DNA from: JASLBX01 sp036374175
GTDB taxonomy: Bacteria; Actinomycetota; Actinomycetes; Jiangellales; Jiangellaceae
DNA: 39,594 bases
Assembly (NCBI GenBank): GCA_036374175.1
Contig: DASUUH010000080.1
Span: forward strand, 1-39,594
Direction of reading: 5' to 3'
Each line of letters opens with the position of its first letter. The first letter of the stretch is position 1. The position numbers were made by a program, and so were the translations under genes. Below the pieces are notes generated by a model that saw only the letters and a program-made list of their open reading frames with translations, was not told the DNA's origin and searched no databases. Shown in pieces: positions 24,040-32,462 of the stretch.

Positions 24040-25329
24040 TTAGGCACTCTTCTCGCGGCGCACCCGCTTACCTGGTGTCGTGCGCGGCACAAGCGTGGGA
24101 TTGACGTTCTTGAGCACGACATCGTGATCAATGACGACGCGGGCGACGTCCTCACGGCTGGGGACCTCGTACATGACGTGGAGGAGGACCTCCTCCATGA
24201 TGGCGCGCAGGCCACGGGCGCCAGTGTCGCGCAGTAGAGCCTGATCGGCGATGGCGTCGATGGCGTCGTCGGTGAACTCCAGTTCCACGCCGTCGAGCTC
24301 GAAGAGCTTGCGGTACTGCTTGACCAGCGCGTTGCGCGGCTCGGACAGGATCCGGATCAACGCCGCCCGATCCAACGGGCTCACGGTGGTGATGACGGGT
24401 AGCCGGCCGATGAACTCAGGGATCAGACCGAACTTGAGCAGGTCTTCGGGCATGACTTCGCCGAACCGGTTCAGACTCCGGCGGTCCGCCTTGCCGACTA
24501 CCTCGGCGCCGAACCCGAGGCCGCGGCGCCCAATGCGCTGCTCGATGATGTCCTCAAGCCCGGCGAACGCGCCGCCGACGATGAACAAGACGTTGGTGGT
24601 GTCGATCTGGATGAACTCCTGGTGGGGGTGCTTGCGGCCGCCCTGAGGCGGGACGCTCGCGGTGGTGCCTTCCAGGATCTTGAGCAGAGCTTGCTGGACG
24701 CCCTCACCTGACACGTCGCGAGTGATCGACGGGTTCTCGCTCTTGCGGGCGATCTTGTCGACCTCGTCGATGTAGATGATGCCCGTCTCGGCCTTCTTGA
24801 CGTCGTAGTCGGCGGCCTGGATCAGCTTGAGCAGGATGTTCTCGACATCCTCACCAACGTAGCCCGCCTCGGTGAGAGCGGTGGCGTCGGCGATGGCAAA
24901 CGGCACGTTGAGCAACCGGGCCAGAGTCTGCGCGAGGTAGGTCTTGCCGCACCCGGTCGGCCCGATGAGCAAGATATTCGACTTCGCCAGCTCAACCGGA
25001 TCTTCCTTGCTGGATCGCGGCCCGCCGGACTGGCGCGCCTGAACCCGCTTGTAGTGGTTGTATACCGCGACCGACAGCGCTTTCTTCGCGACCTCCTGCC
25101 CGATCACGTAATCCTCGAGGAACTCGTAGATCTCCCGAGGCTTGGGCAGATCACGCAGCGAACTCTCCGGAGTGTCGTTGAGCTCTTCTTCGATGATTTC
25201 GTTGCACAGATCGATGCACTCGTCGCAGATGTACACGCCTGGGCCGGCGATGAGCTTTTTCACCTGCTTCTGGCTCTTGCCACAGAACGAGCACTTGAGC
25301 AGGTCGCCGCCGTCGCCGATGCGTGCCAC
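24040..25329 (-). CDS. clpX: ATP-dependent Clp protease ATP-binding subunit ClpX
   Basis: AAA+ unfoldase (429 aa) that feeds substrates to the ClpP1P2 peptidase. The N-terminal zinc-binding domain has Cys13, Cys16, Cys35 and Cys38. Walker A is GPTGCGKTYLAQ, pore loop GYVGEDVEN, and Walker B IIYIDEVDKI. The RRGLGFGAE loop corresponds to the ClpP-docking region. GTG 25329 gives the standard actinobacterial N-terminus VARIGDGGDLLKCSFCGKS and has AAGGGG upstream; an upstream extension to 25479 is not conserved-looking. It is separated from clpP2 by 253 bp with several palindromes, so it is likely to have its own promoter. Confidence 0.97.
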   Translation of the reverse strand: MARIGDGGDLLKCSFCGKSQKQVKKLIAGPGVYICDECIDLCNEIIEEELNDTPESSLRDLPKPREIYEFLEDYVIGQEVAKKALSVAVYNHYKRVQARQSGGPRSSKEDPVELAKSNILLIGPTGCGKTYLAQTLARLLNVPFAIADATALTEAGYVGEDVENILLKLIQAADYDVKKAETGIIYIDEVDKIARKSENPSITRDVSGEGVQQALLKILEGTTASVPPQGGRKHPHQEFIQIDTTNVLFIVGGAFAGLEDIIEQRIGRRGLGFGAEVVGKADRRSLNRFGEVMPEDLLKFGLIPEFIGRLPVITTVSPLDRAALIRILSEPRNALVKQYRKLFELDGVELEFTDDAIDAIADQALLRDTGARGLRAIMEEVLLHVMYEVPSREDVARVVIDHDVVLKNVNPTLVPRTTPGKRVRREKSA

Positions 25330-25477
25330 GCGGTACGCCCCTTCCATCTCAACGGTGCTGGTGGACCGTCGCGATACCACCCTACGCGGTCGCGCCGACT
25401 CGCGTCCTTCGACGGTACCCCTTCCCGCCGACAAATCAGCGGTGACCCACGCCGGGCGTGGCGCGAGATAGTTCAGC

Positions 25478-25522
25478 ACCCGCTGCGGGTTGTCCGGCCG
25501 GACAAGTCAAACACCCGCGGGT
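25478..25522. repeat. Run of palindromes upstream of clpX, including second TTGTCCGGCCGGACAA
   Basis: Adjacent perfect palindromes: ACCCGC-T-GCGGGT (25478-25490), TTGTCCGGCCGGACAA (25490-25505; the copy of 11171-11186, opposite orientation) and ACCCGCGGGT (25513-25522). A degenerate TTGTCCGGGCCG follows at 25562. This is the clpP2-clpX intergenic region; it may hold the clpX promoter and/or the clpP2 terminator. Confidence 0.5.
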
Positions 25523-25582
25523 ACACGCACGTCGGCTCGGACATGTCGCCGCGGCGGCGAGTTGTCCGGGCCGATTGCCTAC

Positions 25583-26248
25583 TTACTTGACGAGTGAAGC
25601 CTTGCGGGAAGTGGTGAATGCATCGACGATGCCGTAGTCGATGGCCTCCTGCGTGGTGAGGATCTTGTCGCGTTCGACATCGGCATGGACCTGCTCGATC
25701 GGCCGGCCGGAGTGCTTGGCGATTAGTTCCTCCATCAGCGTCCGCATCCGCTGGATCTCCTGGGCGTGAATCTCCAGGTCACTCGCCTGACCGGTGATCG
25801 CCTCGGAGTACGCCGGCTGGTGGATGAGCACCCGGGCGTTCGGAACAGCCAGCCGCTTACCTGGGGCACCGGCGGCCAACAGGATCGCAGCGGCGGACGC
25901 GGCCTGGCCCATACACACCGTCCGGACGTCCGGCTTGATGAACTGCATGGTGTCGTAGATCGTCGTCATCGCCGTGAACGAACCACCCGGCGAGTTGATG
26001 TAGATCTCGATGTCGCGGTCCGGGTCCATCGACTCCAGGCAGATCAGCTGCGCCATGACTGCGTTGGCGACGTCGTCCGAGATGGGCGTACCGAGGAAGA
26101 TGATGCGCTCCTCGAACAGCTTCGCGTACGGGTCGATCCGCCGGAAACCGTACGACGTACGCTCTTCCCACTGCGGGATGTAGTAGTTCATGTGTGGCTC
26201 CATCAAGCGCTGGGGTGGAAGGTTCGAGAGCTCCGCGCCGCCGGTCAT
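25583..26248 (-). CDS. clpP2: ATP-dependent Clp protease proteolytic subunit ClpP2
   Basis: Second ClpP peptidase subunit (221 aa). The catalytic triad is Ser118 in MGQAASAAA, His143 in LIHQP and Asp194 in ERDKIL. Actinobacterial ClpP1 and ClpP2 form a mixed tetradecamer working with ClpX or ClpC. ATG 26248 overlaps the clpP1 stop (ATGA). The conserved sequence begins at NYYIPQWEERTSYGFRRIDP about 20 residues in, so the first residues are probably a processed propeptide. Confidence 0.97.
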   Translation of the reverse strand: MTGGAELSNLPPQRLMEPHMNYYIPQWEERTSYGFRRIDPYAKLFEERIIFLGTPISDDVANAVMAQLICLESMDPDRDIEIYINSPGGSFTAMTTIYDTMQFIKPDVRTVCMGQAASAAAILLAAGAPGKRLAVPNARVLIHQPAYSEAITGQASDLEIHAQEIQRMRTLMEELIAKHSGRPIEQVHADVERDKILTTQEAIDYGIVDAFTTSRKASLVK

Positions 26249-26889
26249 GCCGTCCCACCACCCTCGGAGACCTGCGAGGCCTCCTCCACGACGTGGTCGA
26301 TGAAGCCGTAATCCAGCGCTTCCTCGGGAGTGAAGTAACGGTCACGGTCGGAGTCGCGCTCGATCTCCTCGATCGTCCGGCCGGTGTGCTTGGCGATCAG
26401 GCGGGCCATCTCCTGCTTGGTCTTGACCATGGCCTCGGCGTGGATCCGGATGTCGGACGCCGTGCCGCCGATGCCGCCCCACGGCTGGTGCATGAGGATC
26501 TTGGCGTGCGGCAGCGCGTACCGCTTACCCGGCGCGCCGGCCGTGAGCAGGAACTGTCCCATCGAGGCCGCGAACCCCAGCGCGACCGTGGTGACGTCCG
26601 GCTTGACGAACTGCATCGTGTCGTAGATCGCCATGCCGGCCGAAACTGAGCCGCCCGGGGAGTTGATGTAGAGGTGGATGTCCTTCTCGGGGTCTTCGGC
26701 AGCCAGTAGCAGCAGCTGGGCGCAGATCGCATTGGCGTTCTCATCGCGAACCTCAGAGCCGAGGAAGATGATTCGCTCGCGCAGCAGGCGGTTGTAGATG
26801 TGGTCGTCCAGGCCCATCGACGTACCCGGGGCGGGCGCGTGGGCCTGCGGGGGAACGACGAGACCGGGCGTCTCGGGACGTGGGCTCAC
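26245..26889 (-). CDS. clpP1: ATP-dependent Clp protease proteolytic subunit ClpP1
   Basis: First ClpP peptidase subunit (214 aa). Triad: Ser109 in GFAASMGQF, His in LMHQPWGG, Asp in SDRDRYF. GTG 26889 has GGAG six bases upstream and gives a normal length; an in-frame extension to 27000 runs through the promoter and ClgR-like box. It is translationally coupled to clpP2. The box at 26973-26990 lies 84 bases upstream, suggesting activation by ClgR, the known activator of actinobacterial clpP operons. Confidence 0.96.
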   Translation of the reverse strand: MSPRPETPGLVVPPQAHAPAPGTSMGLDDHIYNRLLRERIIFLGSEVRDENANAICAQLLLLAAEDPEKDIHLYINSPGGSVSAGMAIYDTMQFVKPDVTTVALGFAASMGQFLLTAGAPGKRYALPHAKILMHQPWGGIGGTASDIRIHAEAMVKTKQEMARLIAKHTGRTIEEIERDSDRDRYFTPEEALDYGFIDHVVEEASQVSEGGGTA

Positions 26890-26972
26890 CGTGGGCTCCT
26901 TGGATTGTCGAATTCGGCTAGCTTCACCGACCCTAACCAACGCGGAGCGCACGGCCATCCAGGATTGGCCGG

Positions 26973-26990
26973 TGTTCGCTGATGGCGTTC
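26973..26990. promoter_or_regulatory. ClgR-like box upstream of clpP1P2
   Basis: TGTTCGCTGATGGCGTTC fits the corynebacterial ClgR consensus as I remember it (WNNWCGC-Y-N-A-N-R-GCGWWS) at every defined position. It is 84 bp upstream of the clpP1 start, the expected place for an activator site. No clgR gene lies in the window. Confidence 0.5.
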
Positions 26991-27024
26991 CGGAGTTCAC
27001 CCGCTGGGCCGCCCACCAGGGTTG

Positions 27025-27064
27025 GCGACGTACCTACATGCATGCAGGCCTGTAGGTACGTCGC
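27025..27064 (-). terminator. Terminator hairpin downstream of tig
   Basis: GCGACGTACCTACA (27025-27038) pairs perfectly with TGTAGGTACGTCGC (27051-27064) around a 12-base loop. It starts 34 bases beyond the tig stop, separating tig from the clpP operon. Confidence 0.75.
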
Positions 27065-27098
27065 GCCGTCTGCCGAACGTGATCGAACGGGACGGGAA

Positions 27099-28508
27099 CT
27101 ACTTGGGCTCGTCGGCCGGGTCGTCCGACGGCTCTTCTGACGGCTCGTCCGACGGCTCCTCCAGCTCAGCGAACTCGAAGCCGGCGGGAACGGTCGCAGC
27201 CGGAGACACGGCAGCTGGCGCACCTTCGTCCTGCCCGATGGTGCCGTCCTCCTGCAACCGGTCGAGCACGACCTCGTTGCCCGAAGCATCGGTGACCTTG
27301 GCCTTCTCGACAACCAGAGCCAGCGCCTTACCGCGCGCGACATCGGCCATCAGGGCCGGCAGGTTTCCACTCTGGACATACTGCTGGGCCAGCTGGTTGG
27401 GATCGATCCCGGCCTGCGCGGCACGCTCGATGATGTAGGACGTCAGCTCCTCTTGCGAGACCTGAATCTCCTCGGCCTTCACGAGCTCGTCGAGCACGAA
27501 CTGGCCGGTGAGGTTCTTGCGCAGGTCGCGTTCGAACTCCTGCCGATGATCATCGTCGCCGTGGCCGTCTTCGAAGTGCCGCTCGATCTCGGCCGCCACA
27601 ACACCTTCCGGCAGCGGGATCTCGCCGGCGGCAGCGAGCAGGGTGTCGAGGATCTTGTCGCGCGCCTCGACGGCCTGCTGCAACCGCTTAGCCCGTCCCG
27701 CGCGCTCGCGCAGGTCGGCACGCAACTCATCGAGGGTGTCGAACTCACTGGAGAGCTGGGCGAACTCGTCGTCAAGGTCCGGCAGCTGCTGCTCCTTGAC
27801 CGCGTTGACGGTGACTTCGCAGTCGACCTCCATGCCCTCGTGAGTGCCGACCAGTGTCGTCTTGAAAGTAGTCGATTCGCCCGCGGACAGGCCGGTGAGG
27901 GCGGGGTCCATACCGTCGAGCATCTCGGCGCCGACGCCGATCTGGTAGGAGACGCCGGTGGCCTGACCGTCCTCAACGACCTCACCGTCCTGCATGGCCT
28001 TGAGGTCGATCACCACGAAGTCACCATCGGCCGCGGGACGATCCACGCCGACGAGCGTTCCGAAGCGCGACTGCAGCGCCGTCAGCTGGTTGGCGACGTC
28101 CTCCTCCGTGACTTCGATGTCGTCGACTTGAACTTCCAGGCCTTCCCACTCCGGCAGCGTGACGTCAGGGCGGACGTCGACCTCCGCCGTGAACTTCAAC
28201 TCCTGGCCGTCGCCGAAATCGGTGACGTCGACCTCCGGCTGGCCGAGCGGACGAAGTTCGTTGTCCTGCAACGCCTGGCCGTACAGCGCAGGGAGCGCGT
28301 CGTTGACCGCCTCCTGGAGCACAACCTCCCGCCCGAAGCGCTGGTCGATGACCACCGGCGGCACCCTGCCCTTACGGAACCCAGGCACCGTCACCTGCGC
28401 GGCGATCTTCTTGTACGCGGACTGGATGCTCGGTTCGAGCTCACTGAACGGAACCTCGACGGCGAGCTTGACCCGGGTTGGATTGAGGGTCTCGACGACG
28501 CTCTTCAC
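27099..28508 (-). CDS. tig: Trigger factor (ribosome-associated chaperone, PPIase)
   Basis: Chaperone of 469 aa bound at the ribosomal exit tunnel. The ribosome-binding signature GFRKGRVPP is at residues 43-51. The FKBP-type PPIase domain follows (near DFVVIDLKAMQDGEVVEDG and LVGTHEG), then the helical C-terminal domain. The tail is acidic and repetitive (EPSDEPSEEPSDDPADEP), common in actinobacterial trigger factors. GTG 28508 has GGAG nine bases upstream and gives the usual N-terminus VKSVVETLNPTRVKLAVEVP; the longer frame reaches tRNA-Pro. Conserved order with clpP1P2-clpX supports the assignment. Confidence 0.97.
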   Translation of the reverse strand: MKSVVETLNPTRVKLAVEVPFSELEPSIQSAYKKIAAQVTVPGFRKGRVPPVVIDQRFGREVVLQEAVNDALPALYGQALQDNELRPLGQPEVDVTDFGDGQELKFTAEVDVRPDVTLPEWEGLEVQVDDIEVTEEDVANQLTALQSRFGTLVGVDRPAADGDFVVIDLKAMQDGEVVEDGQATGVSYQIGVGAEMLDGMDPALTGLSAGESTTFKTTLVGTHEGMEVDCEVTVNAVKEQQLPDLDDEFAQLSSEFDTLDELRADLRERAGRAKRLQQAVEARDKILDTLLAAAGEIPLPEGVVAAEIERHFEDGHGDDDHRQEFERDLRKNLTGQFVLDELVKAEEIQVSQEELTSYIIERAAQAGIDPNQLAQQYVQSGNLPALMADVARGKALALVVEKAKVTDASGNEVVLDRLQEDGTIGQDEGAPAAVSPAATVPAGFEFAELEEPSDEPSEEPSDDPADEPK

Positions 28509-28652
28509 TACTGCGTACTCCTGGACATCATGAGTCAGCACGCCGGTGGGATGCCGCATGCCATGGACGTGAGCCGACACGCGTCGGCGCAATGCACCAT
28601 CGTATCCGTCCAGCGCCAGCGCACGAAACCGCCGTCTGGCGTAGATCACTTG

Positions 28653-28726
28653 TCGGGGCACCCGGATTTGAACCGAGGACCTTCCGCTCCCAAAGCGGAC
28701 GCGCTACCAAACTGCGCCATGCCCCG
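28653..28726 (-). tRNA. tRNA-Pro (anticodon TGG)
   Basis: Cloverleaf of 74 bases: acceptor CGGGGCA/TGCCCCG with discriminator A, D-arm GCGCAGTTTGGTAGCGC, anticodon stem TCCGC/GCGGA with loop TTTGGGA (anticodon TGG), and T-arm CCGGGTTTGAAC on the complementary strand. CCA is not encoded. A tRNA-Pro upstream of tig is a common actinobacterial arrangement. Confidence 0.97.
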
Positions 28727-28837
28727 CGCCTGCCGAAGGCTGCGCCGCAAGGATACGCCCTCCGGAGCCGATGATCCGAACCGATCGGTGTCCGTAGCAG
28801 ATTCAGGGACTGTTCGGGAGCCGATCTCGGTACTACT

Positions 28838-29440
28838 GTGACCGGTATGCTCGCCGGGCGGCTATTCCGTGCTGGCGTGCTGGCTTTGATCGCGCCAGCT
28901 GGTGTGCAGATCGGCCACGCGCTGACATATCTGCTTGCCGTCCCCAATCCCGCGGAGCGGGCCGCTGTGCTGGCCGCCAGCGGCCACGGGTGGTTAACGC
29001 TTGGCGCCGTCGCGGGTACGGTCCTGGCCGCCGCCGGCGCTGGCGTGCTCCTGACCGCTCTCCTGCGCCGGCCACCAGACGGTGGCAGGTTCCGCCGCGA
29101 ACTGAGCCGATGGCTGTGGCCTCGGCTGGCGGCTTGTCAGCTCGGCCTGTTCGCCATCGTCGAAGCTACCGAGCGCGCACTCGCCGGAAATCCACTGGGC
29201 GGCGATCTTTACCACCAAATCATCGAGCACGGCGTCTTCGCCCAACTTGTTGTCGCTCTCGCCATCACAGGCCTGTTCTGGTGCCTGACGCTTGCGATCG
29301 ACCTGGCTTGCACCGTTATCACCCGCGAACCGCTACCGATTGCGGTTGAGCTCATTCCGTCCGCGCCTGGCCGAGGGCTTGCGCCCCGCGTGGACCGTCG
29401 CCGAGCCGAAGCTCGCGCGCCTCCGCTTCTCGCCTTCTAA
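28838..29440 (+). CDS. Predicted four-TM membrane protein, function unknown
   Basis: A 200-aa membrane protein with about four hydrophobic segments (roughly residues 12-35, 51-76, 92-112 and 131-161) and a basic, proline-rich C-terminus (APRVDRRRAEARAPPLLAF). The region around residues 110-135 (VEATERALAG, DLYHQIIEHGVFAQL) holds several His and Glu residues within or near membranes. I do not recognise the family. The start may be GTG 28838 or ATG 28847; neither has a clear Shine-Dalgarno. It lies 103 bases upstream of the copper-type genes on the same strand and could belong to them. Confidence 0.65.
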   Translation: MTGMLAGRLFRAGVLALIAPAGVQIGHALTYLLAVPNPAERAAVLAASGHGWLTLGAVAGTVLAAAGAGVLLTALLRRPPDGGRFRRELSRWLWPRLAACQLGLFAIVEATERALAGNPLGGDLYHQIIEHGVFAQLVVALAITGLFWCLTLAIDLACTVITREPLPIAVELIPSAPGRGLAPRVDRRRAEARAPPLLAF

Positions 29441-29466
29441 CGCTTGACACCGAACCGCCACGGCCA

Positions 29467-29480
29467 CTGATCCGTATCAG
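29467..29480. promoter_or_regulatory. CTGAT-CCGT-ATCAG inverted repeat upstream of copper-type genes
   Basis: A 5-bp inverted repeat with 4-base spacer, 63 bases before the ATG at 29544, following a TTGACA at 29444-29449 that could be a -35 element. No convincing -10 was found. Weak operator/promoter candidate. Confidence 0.3.
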
Positions 29481-29543
29481 GGCTGTTGGGCGGCATTGCA
29501 TGACGAAGGCATTCCGTACTGCATCACCTATCAGGAGGCGTCA

Positions 29544-30233
29544 ATGAGAGTATCCATCGCCGCCCGAAGTGTTCGGGTTGGCACCGTCATAGGTGTACTT
29601 GCCGTGCTGACGTGGGTCGGCGCGCAGCCGGCAGCGGCACATGAGAGGCGTGACGTCGATCGCTTCACGTTCGTGGTCGGCTTTGTTTCCGAACCGGCGT
29701 ATACGCACATTCCCAACGCCGTTTCGTTATCCATCACTGAGACCGAATCCGAGGAGCCGGTCGAAGACCTTGGCGATGCGCTGAACGTCGACGTGACGTT
29801 CGGCGATGAGATGTTCACGACAACCCTGCGCCCGCAATTCGGATCGCCGGGGTCGTACCGCGCGGACTTCGTGCCGTCGCGGCCCGGTCAGTGGACATTC
29901 CACTTCTATGGGACGGTGGGCGATGTCGAAGTCGACGAGACGTTCGTCTCTGGCCCGGAAACGTTCAACGATGTCCAGGACATCTCCGAGGCGTCCTTCC
30001 CGGCGCAGGATCCCAGCACCGGGGAACTGGCTGAGCGGCTAGAGCGGGAACTGGCCCGCGTCAATGAGCGGCTCGACGCACTCGACGGCGGCGTCTCGGC
30101 TGACGGGGGAACCGGTGGCGGTGCCGCCGGAGATTCCGACGACACGCTGGCCCGCGGCTTGAGCGCCGGCGCACTCGTTGTGGGAGTGGGCGCGCTTGCC
30201 GCAGCGCTGCTGGTCGGTCGCCGACGATCATGA
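29544..30233 (+). CDS. Exported membrane-anchored protein preceding CopCD, unknown function
   Basis: A 229-aa exported protein. A signal peptide ends QPAAA, and cleavage there would leave His33 as the mature N-terminus (HERRDVDRF...). A beta-rich domain follows, including SLSITETESEEPV, FGSPGSYRADFVPSRPGQWT and FHFYGTVGDVEVDETFVSG, resembling small CopC/YtkA-like sandwich domains. Then comes a coiled-coil stretch (ELAERLERELARVNERLDAL), a Gly-rich linker, and a TM anchor ending LVGRRRS. ATG 29544 has a perfect AGGAGG. Its stop overlaps the CopCD start (ATGA). A copper role is inferred from coupling and the N-terminal His. Confidence 0.75.
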   Translation: MRVSIAARSVRVGTVIGVLAVLTWVGAQPAAAHERRDVDRFTFVVGFVSEPAYTHIPNAVSLSITETESEEPVEDLGDALNVDVTFGDEMFTTTLRPQFGSPGSYRADFVPSRPGQWTFHFYGTVGDVEVDETFVSGPETFNDVQDISEASFPAQDPSTGELAERLERELARVNERLDALDGGVSADGGTGGGAAGDSDDTLARGLSAGALVVGVGALAAALLVGRRRS

Positions 30234-31915
30234 TCCGCCGGCACGCCCGGATCGGGTGGGCGGTGGCGGTAGCGGCATCCACTCTGGTGGCAGTCGCCGT
30301 ATCCGCCACCGCGCACTCGGCTTTGCTGCGGAGTGACCCCGCCGACGGCGCCAGACTCGAGCAGGCTCCCGCGGAAATTGTCCTGGTCTTCAGTGAAGAA
30401 CCGGATCCTGATCTGTCGAAGGTGGCGGTCTTCGACGCGTCTGGGCAGGAACTGGACCACGAACCTGCCGCTGCAGACGCCAGGGACAGGGCGACGCTTC
30501 GGGTATCGCTGCCGCCGTTGGACGACGGCGTCTACACGGTCAGTTGGCAGGCGTTGTCTTCCGTCGATGGCCATGTCACAACTGGCGCGTTCGCCTTCGC
30601 AGTGGGCGAGGTGGCCGACGGCGAGATAACGGCTTCGATGACCGGCGATGTGGACGAAGGCAGCAGCGTGGGAACGGTCGGCGTGGCCGGCCGGTGGATC
30701 CTCTACGCCGGCCTGGCGGTTCTGTTCGGCTGGGCGGTTTCGACGTTTATCGTCTTCAGGGGTCGCTCCCCCGGACCACCGGTGGTGCTCATCGTTTGCT
30801 GGCTGCTCGCAGCCGGTGGCCTTGCATTGATCACCATCGCCGAAGCCTCCTCAATCGACGCGTCGGTGGGTCAGTTGTTGAGCGCGTCGGCAGGCGCCCG
30901 GCTCGTACGCACCTCGGCTGTGCTGGCCGCCGCGGGAGTCGCCATCGTCGTTGCCATCGTGCGAACCACACGCGCCACAGCCGCGGGTGTCGGTTTGCTC
31001 GTGGCCGGCACCATGTTCAGCCACGTCGCGGCGGGCCATGCGGGAGCACCGGGTTCAACACAGTGGCTGAACCTCGTGGCGCAATGGGTCCACTTCCTCT
31101 TCATCGGAGCATGGATTGGCGGGCTGGTGTGGCTACTCGCCGGCACTAGAAAACGGCCGGACGACGAGCGCGCGGAGCCGGTCCGGCGGTTCTCGATGCT
31201 CGCCACCATCTCGGTGGCGGTCGTCGTGGTCACGGGCACGTGGCGCGCGCTGGACGCCATCGGCCTCGACCAGCTCGAAGCGCTGGTGGACACCAACTAC
31301 GGTCGGCTCTTTTTGATCAAGTTGGGCGTCATCGTCCCTCTCGTCGCGCTCGGGGCAACCAACAAGTTCTGGAATGTGCCGGCGATTCTCCGTGGCGAGC
31401 GGCACCACAGCCGGCTCCGGCACACCGTGCGCGGCGAGATCCTGTTTGCGGCGGGAGTTCTCGCCGTGACCGGGTTTCTTGCCAGCTCACCCCCGCCCGA
31501 CAAGCACATGATGCAGGAGGAAGCCGAAGAAGCGATGCGTGAAGGTGGCCTCATGGTGGAGGGCAGCGACTTCGCCACCACGGTCAACGTCGAGCTCGGC
31601 GTCGACCCTGGCCAGGTGGGCGACAACCGGTTCACCGTGAACATCGCCGACTACGACACCGGCGAGCCGGTTGAGGCGATACGGGTTGCCCTGCGGTTCA
31701 CAATCCCAGATCGCCCGGACTTCGGCCCCTCGCTGCTGGAACTGGAAACCACCGAGCCCGGCACATGGGAAGGGTCGGGCACCGCCATCGCACAACCCGC
31801 GCTCTGGCGGGTAACAGTGATCGTCACGTTCGCCGACGACGGCCTTGAAATCCCGCTCGACGTCGACGTGGGCTCCGGGATCGACGAGCCCGCACCGACC
31901 CAGCACGGTGGCTAA
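30230..31915 (+). CDS. CopC-CopD fusion, copper resistance/uptake protein
   Basis: A 561-aa fusion. Residues 1-28 are a signal peptide; cleavage at ATA would leave His29 as the mature N-terminus, the usual CopC Cu(II) ligand, with HSALLRSDPADGARL and later SVDGHVTTGAFAF (second His ligand). An eight-TM CopD domain follows (about 145-425), with SHVAAGHAG, LVAQWVHFLFIGAWIGGLVW and LFLIKLGVIVPLVALGATN as family landmarks. A C-terminal extracytoplasmic YtkA/FixH-like domain (about 435-561) completes it. The ATG overlaps the previous stop. A strong hairpin with T-tract follows. Confidence 0.92.
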   Translation: MIRRHARIGWAVAVAASTLVAVAVSATAHSALLRSDPADGARLEQAPAEIVLVFSEEPDPDLSKVAVFDASGQELDHEPAAADARDRATLRVSLPPLDDGVYTVSWQALSSVDGHVTTGAFAFAVGEVADGEITASMTGDVDEGSSVGTVGVAGRWILYAGLAVLFGWAVSTFIVFRGRSPGPPVVLIVCWLLAAGGLALITIAEASSIDASVGQLLSASAGARLVRTSAVLAAAGVAIVVAIVRTTRATAAGVGLLVAGTMFSHVAAGHAGAPGSTQWLNLVAQWVHFLFIGAWIGGLVWLLAGTRKRPDDERAEPVRRFSMLATISVAVVVVTGTWRALDAIGLDQLEALVDTNYGRLFLIKLGVIVPLVALGATNKFWNVPAILRGERHHSRLRHTVRGEILFAAGVLAVTGFLASSPPPDKHMMQEEAEEAMREGGLMVEGSDFATTVNVELGVDPGQVGDNRFTVNIADYDTGEPVEAIRVALRFTIPDRPDFGPSLLELETTEPGTWEGSGTAIAQPALWRVTVIVTFADDGLEIPLDVDVGSGIDEPAPTQHGG

Positions 31916-31920
31916 TGATC

Positions 31921-31967
31921 GGATGTGCACGGCGCTGGCCGCGTGGCCGGCTGCACCGTGCACATCC
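31921..31967. terminator. Rho-independent terminator after CopCD
   Basis: GGATGTGCACGG (31921-31932) pairs perfectly with CCGTGCACATCC (31956-31967); an inner GGCCGCGTGGCC can stack, and a run of five T follows. It may also serve the convergent gene at 31994. Confidence 0.88.
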
Positions 31968-31993
31968 CCATTTTTCTGGTTCGGACGTCCTGC

Positions 31994-32317
31994 CTAGCCG
32001 TTGACGAAGACGCCGCCGCACAGATTCTCTGCCTCGGGCGTCAGGACACCGTCCGCGCCGTATGCGACGTAAATGTCACCGCTAACGGTTCCCGGTTGAC
32101 CCAGGTGGACGTTGACATGCAGCGGGTGCTGCCGGTTCTCCGGGAATTCGTCGGCAGTCGGCAGTTGCACGTACTTCTCTCCGCCGTCGGGCGCAAGCAG
32201 CACGCACTCGCCGTCGCCCAGAACCCGGAAGTGGACGTGGTCGGCTTGAGCTGGCATGGCTCCCGCGACTAGCAATGCCGCCGCAGCAGCACCGGCCAGG
32301 ATCGAGCTTCGCCACAT
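31994..32317 (-). CDS. Small secreted His-rich protein
   Basis: A 107-aa exported protein. Signal peptide MWRSSILAGAAAAALLVAGA then MPAQA gives a predicted mature N-terminus DHVHFRVLGDGECV. The mature protein has His at positions 2 and 4 plus a second His cluster in ENRQHPLHVNVHLG, and two Cys (one in GECVLL, one in ENLCGG) that could pair as a disulfide. ATG 32317 follows GGAGGAG at good spacing. I do not recognise the family. The convergent CopCD genes and His distribution suggest metal binding, but this is inference. Confidence 0.8.
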   Translation of the reverse strand: MWRSSILAGAAAAALLVAGAMPAQADHVHFRVLGDGECVLLAPDGGEKYVQLPTADEFPENRQHPLHVNVHLGQPGTVSGDIYVAYGADGVLTPEAENLCGGVFVNG

Positions 32318-32414
32318 GATCTCCTCCAAAGGCTCAGTGACAAGGTGGTTGGACTATCGATCAGGTTCTTCCCCGGGATCCAGGTGTTCACGCTCCGTTG
32401 GCCAAGCAACCACG

Positions 32415-32447
32415 AGAGGGCGAGGTGTTCGAACCACCTCGCCCTCT
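32415..32447 (-). terminator. Terminator hairpin after the LVIVD-repeat gene
   Basis: AGAGGGCGAGGTG (32415-32427) pairs perfectly with CACCTCGCCCTCT (32435-32447) around a 7-base loop, 15 bases beyond the stop of the gene at 32463. Confidence 0.82.
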
Positions 32448-32462
32448 GCGTGTTCGCTGGCT

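Noticed and set aside
27111..27165. Repeated GACGGCTC/GTCCGACGG units near the tig 3' end, possible tandem repeat
   Set aside because: They encode the acidic EPSDEPSEEPSDD tail of trigger factor, which is common in actinobacteria; no separate element is needed.
27453..28841. Plus-strand open frame (462 codons) antisense to tig
   Set aside because: Covers trigger factor and tRNA-Pro on the other strand and has no recognisable domain.
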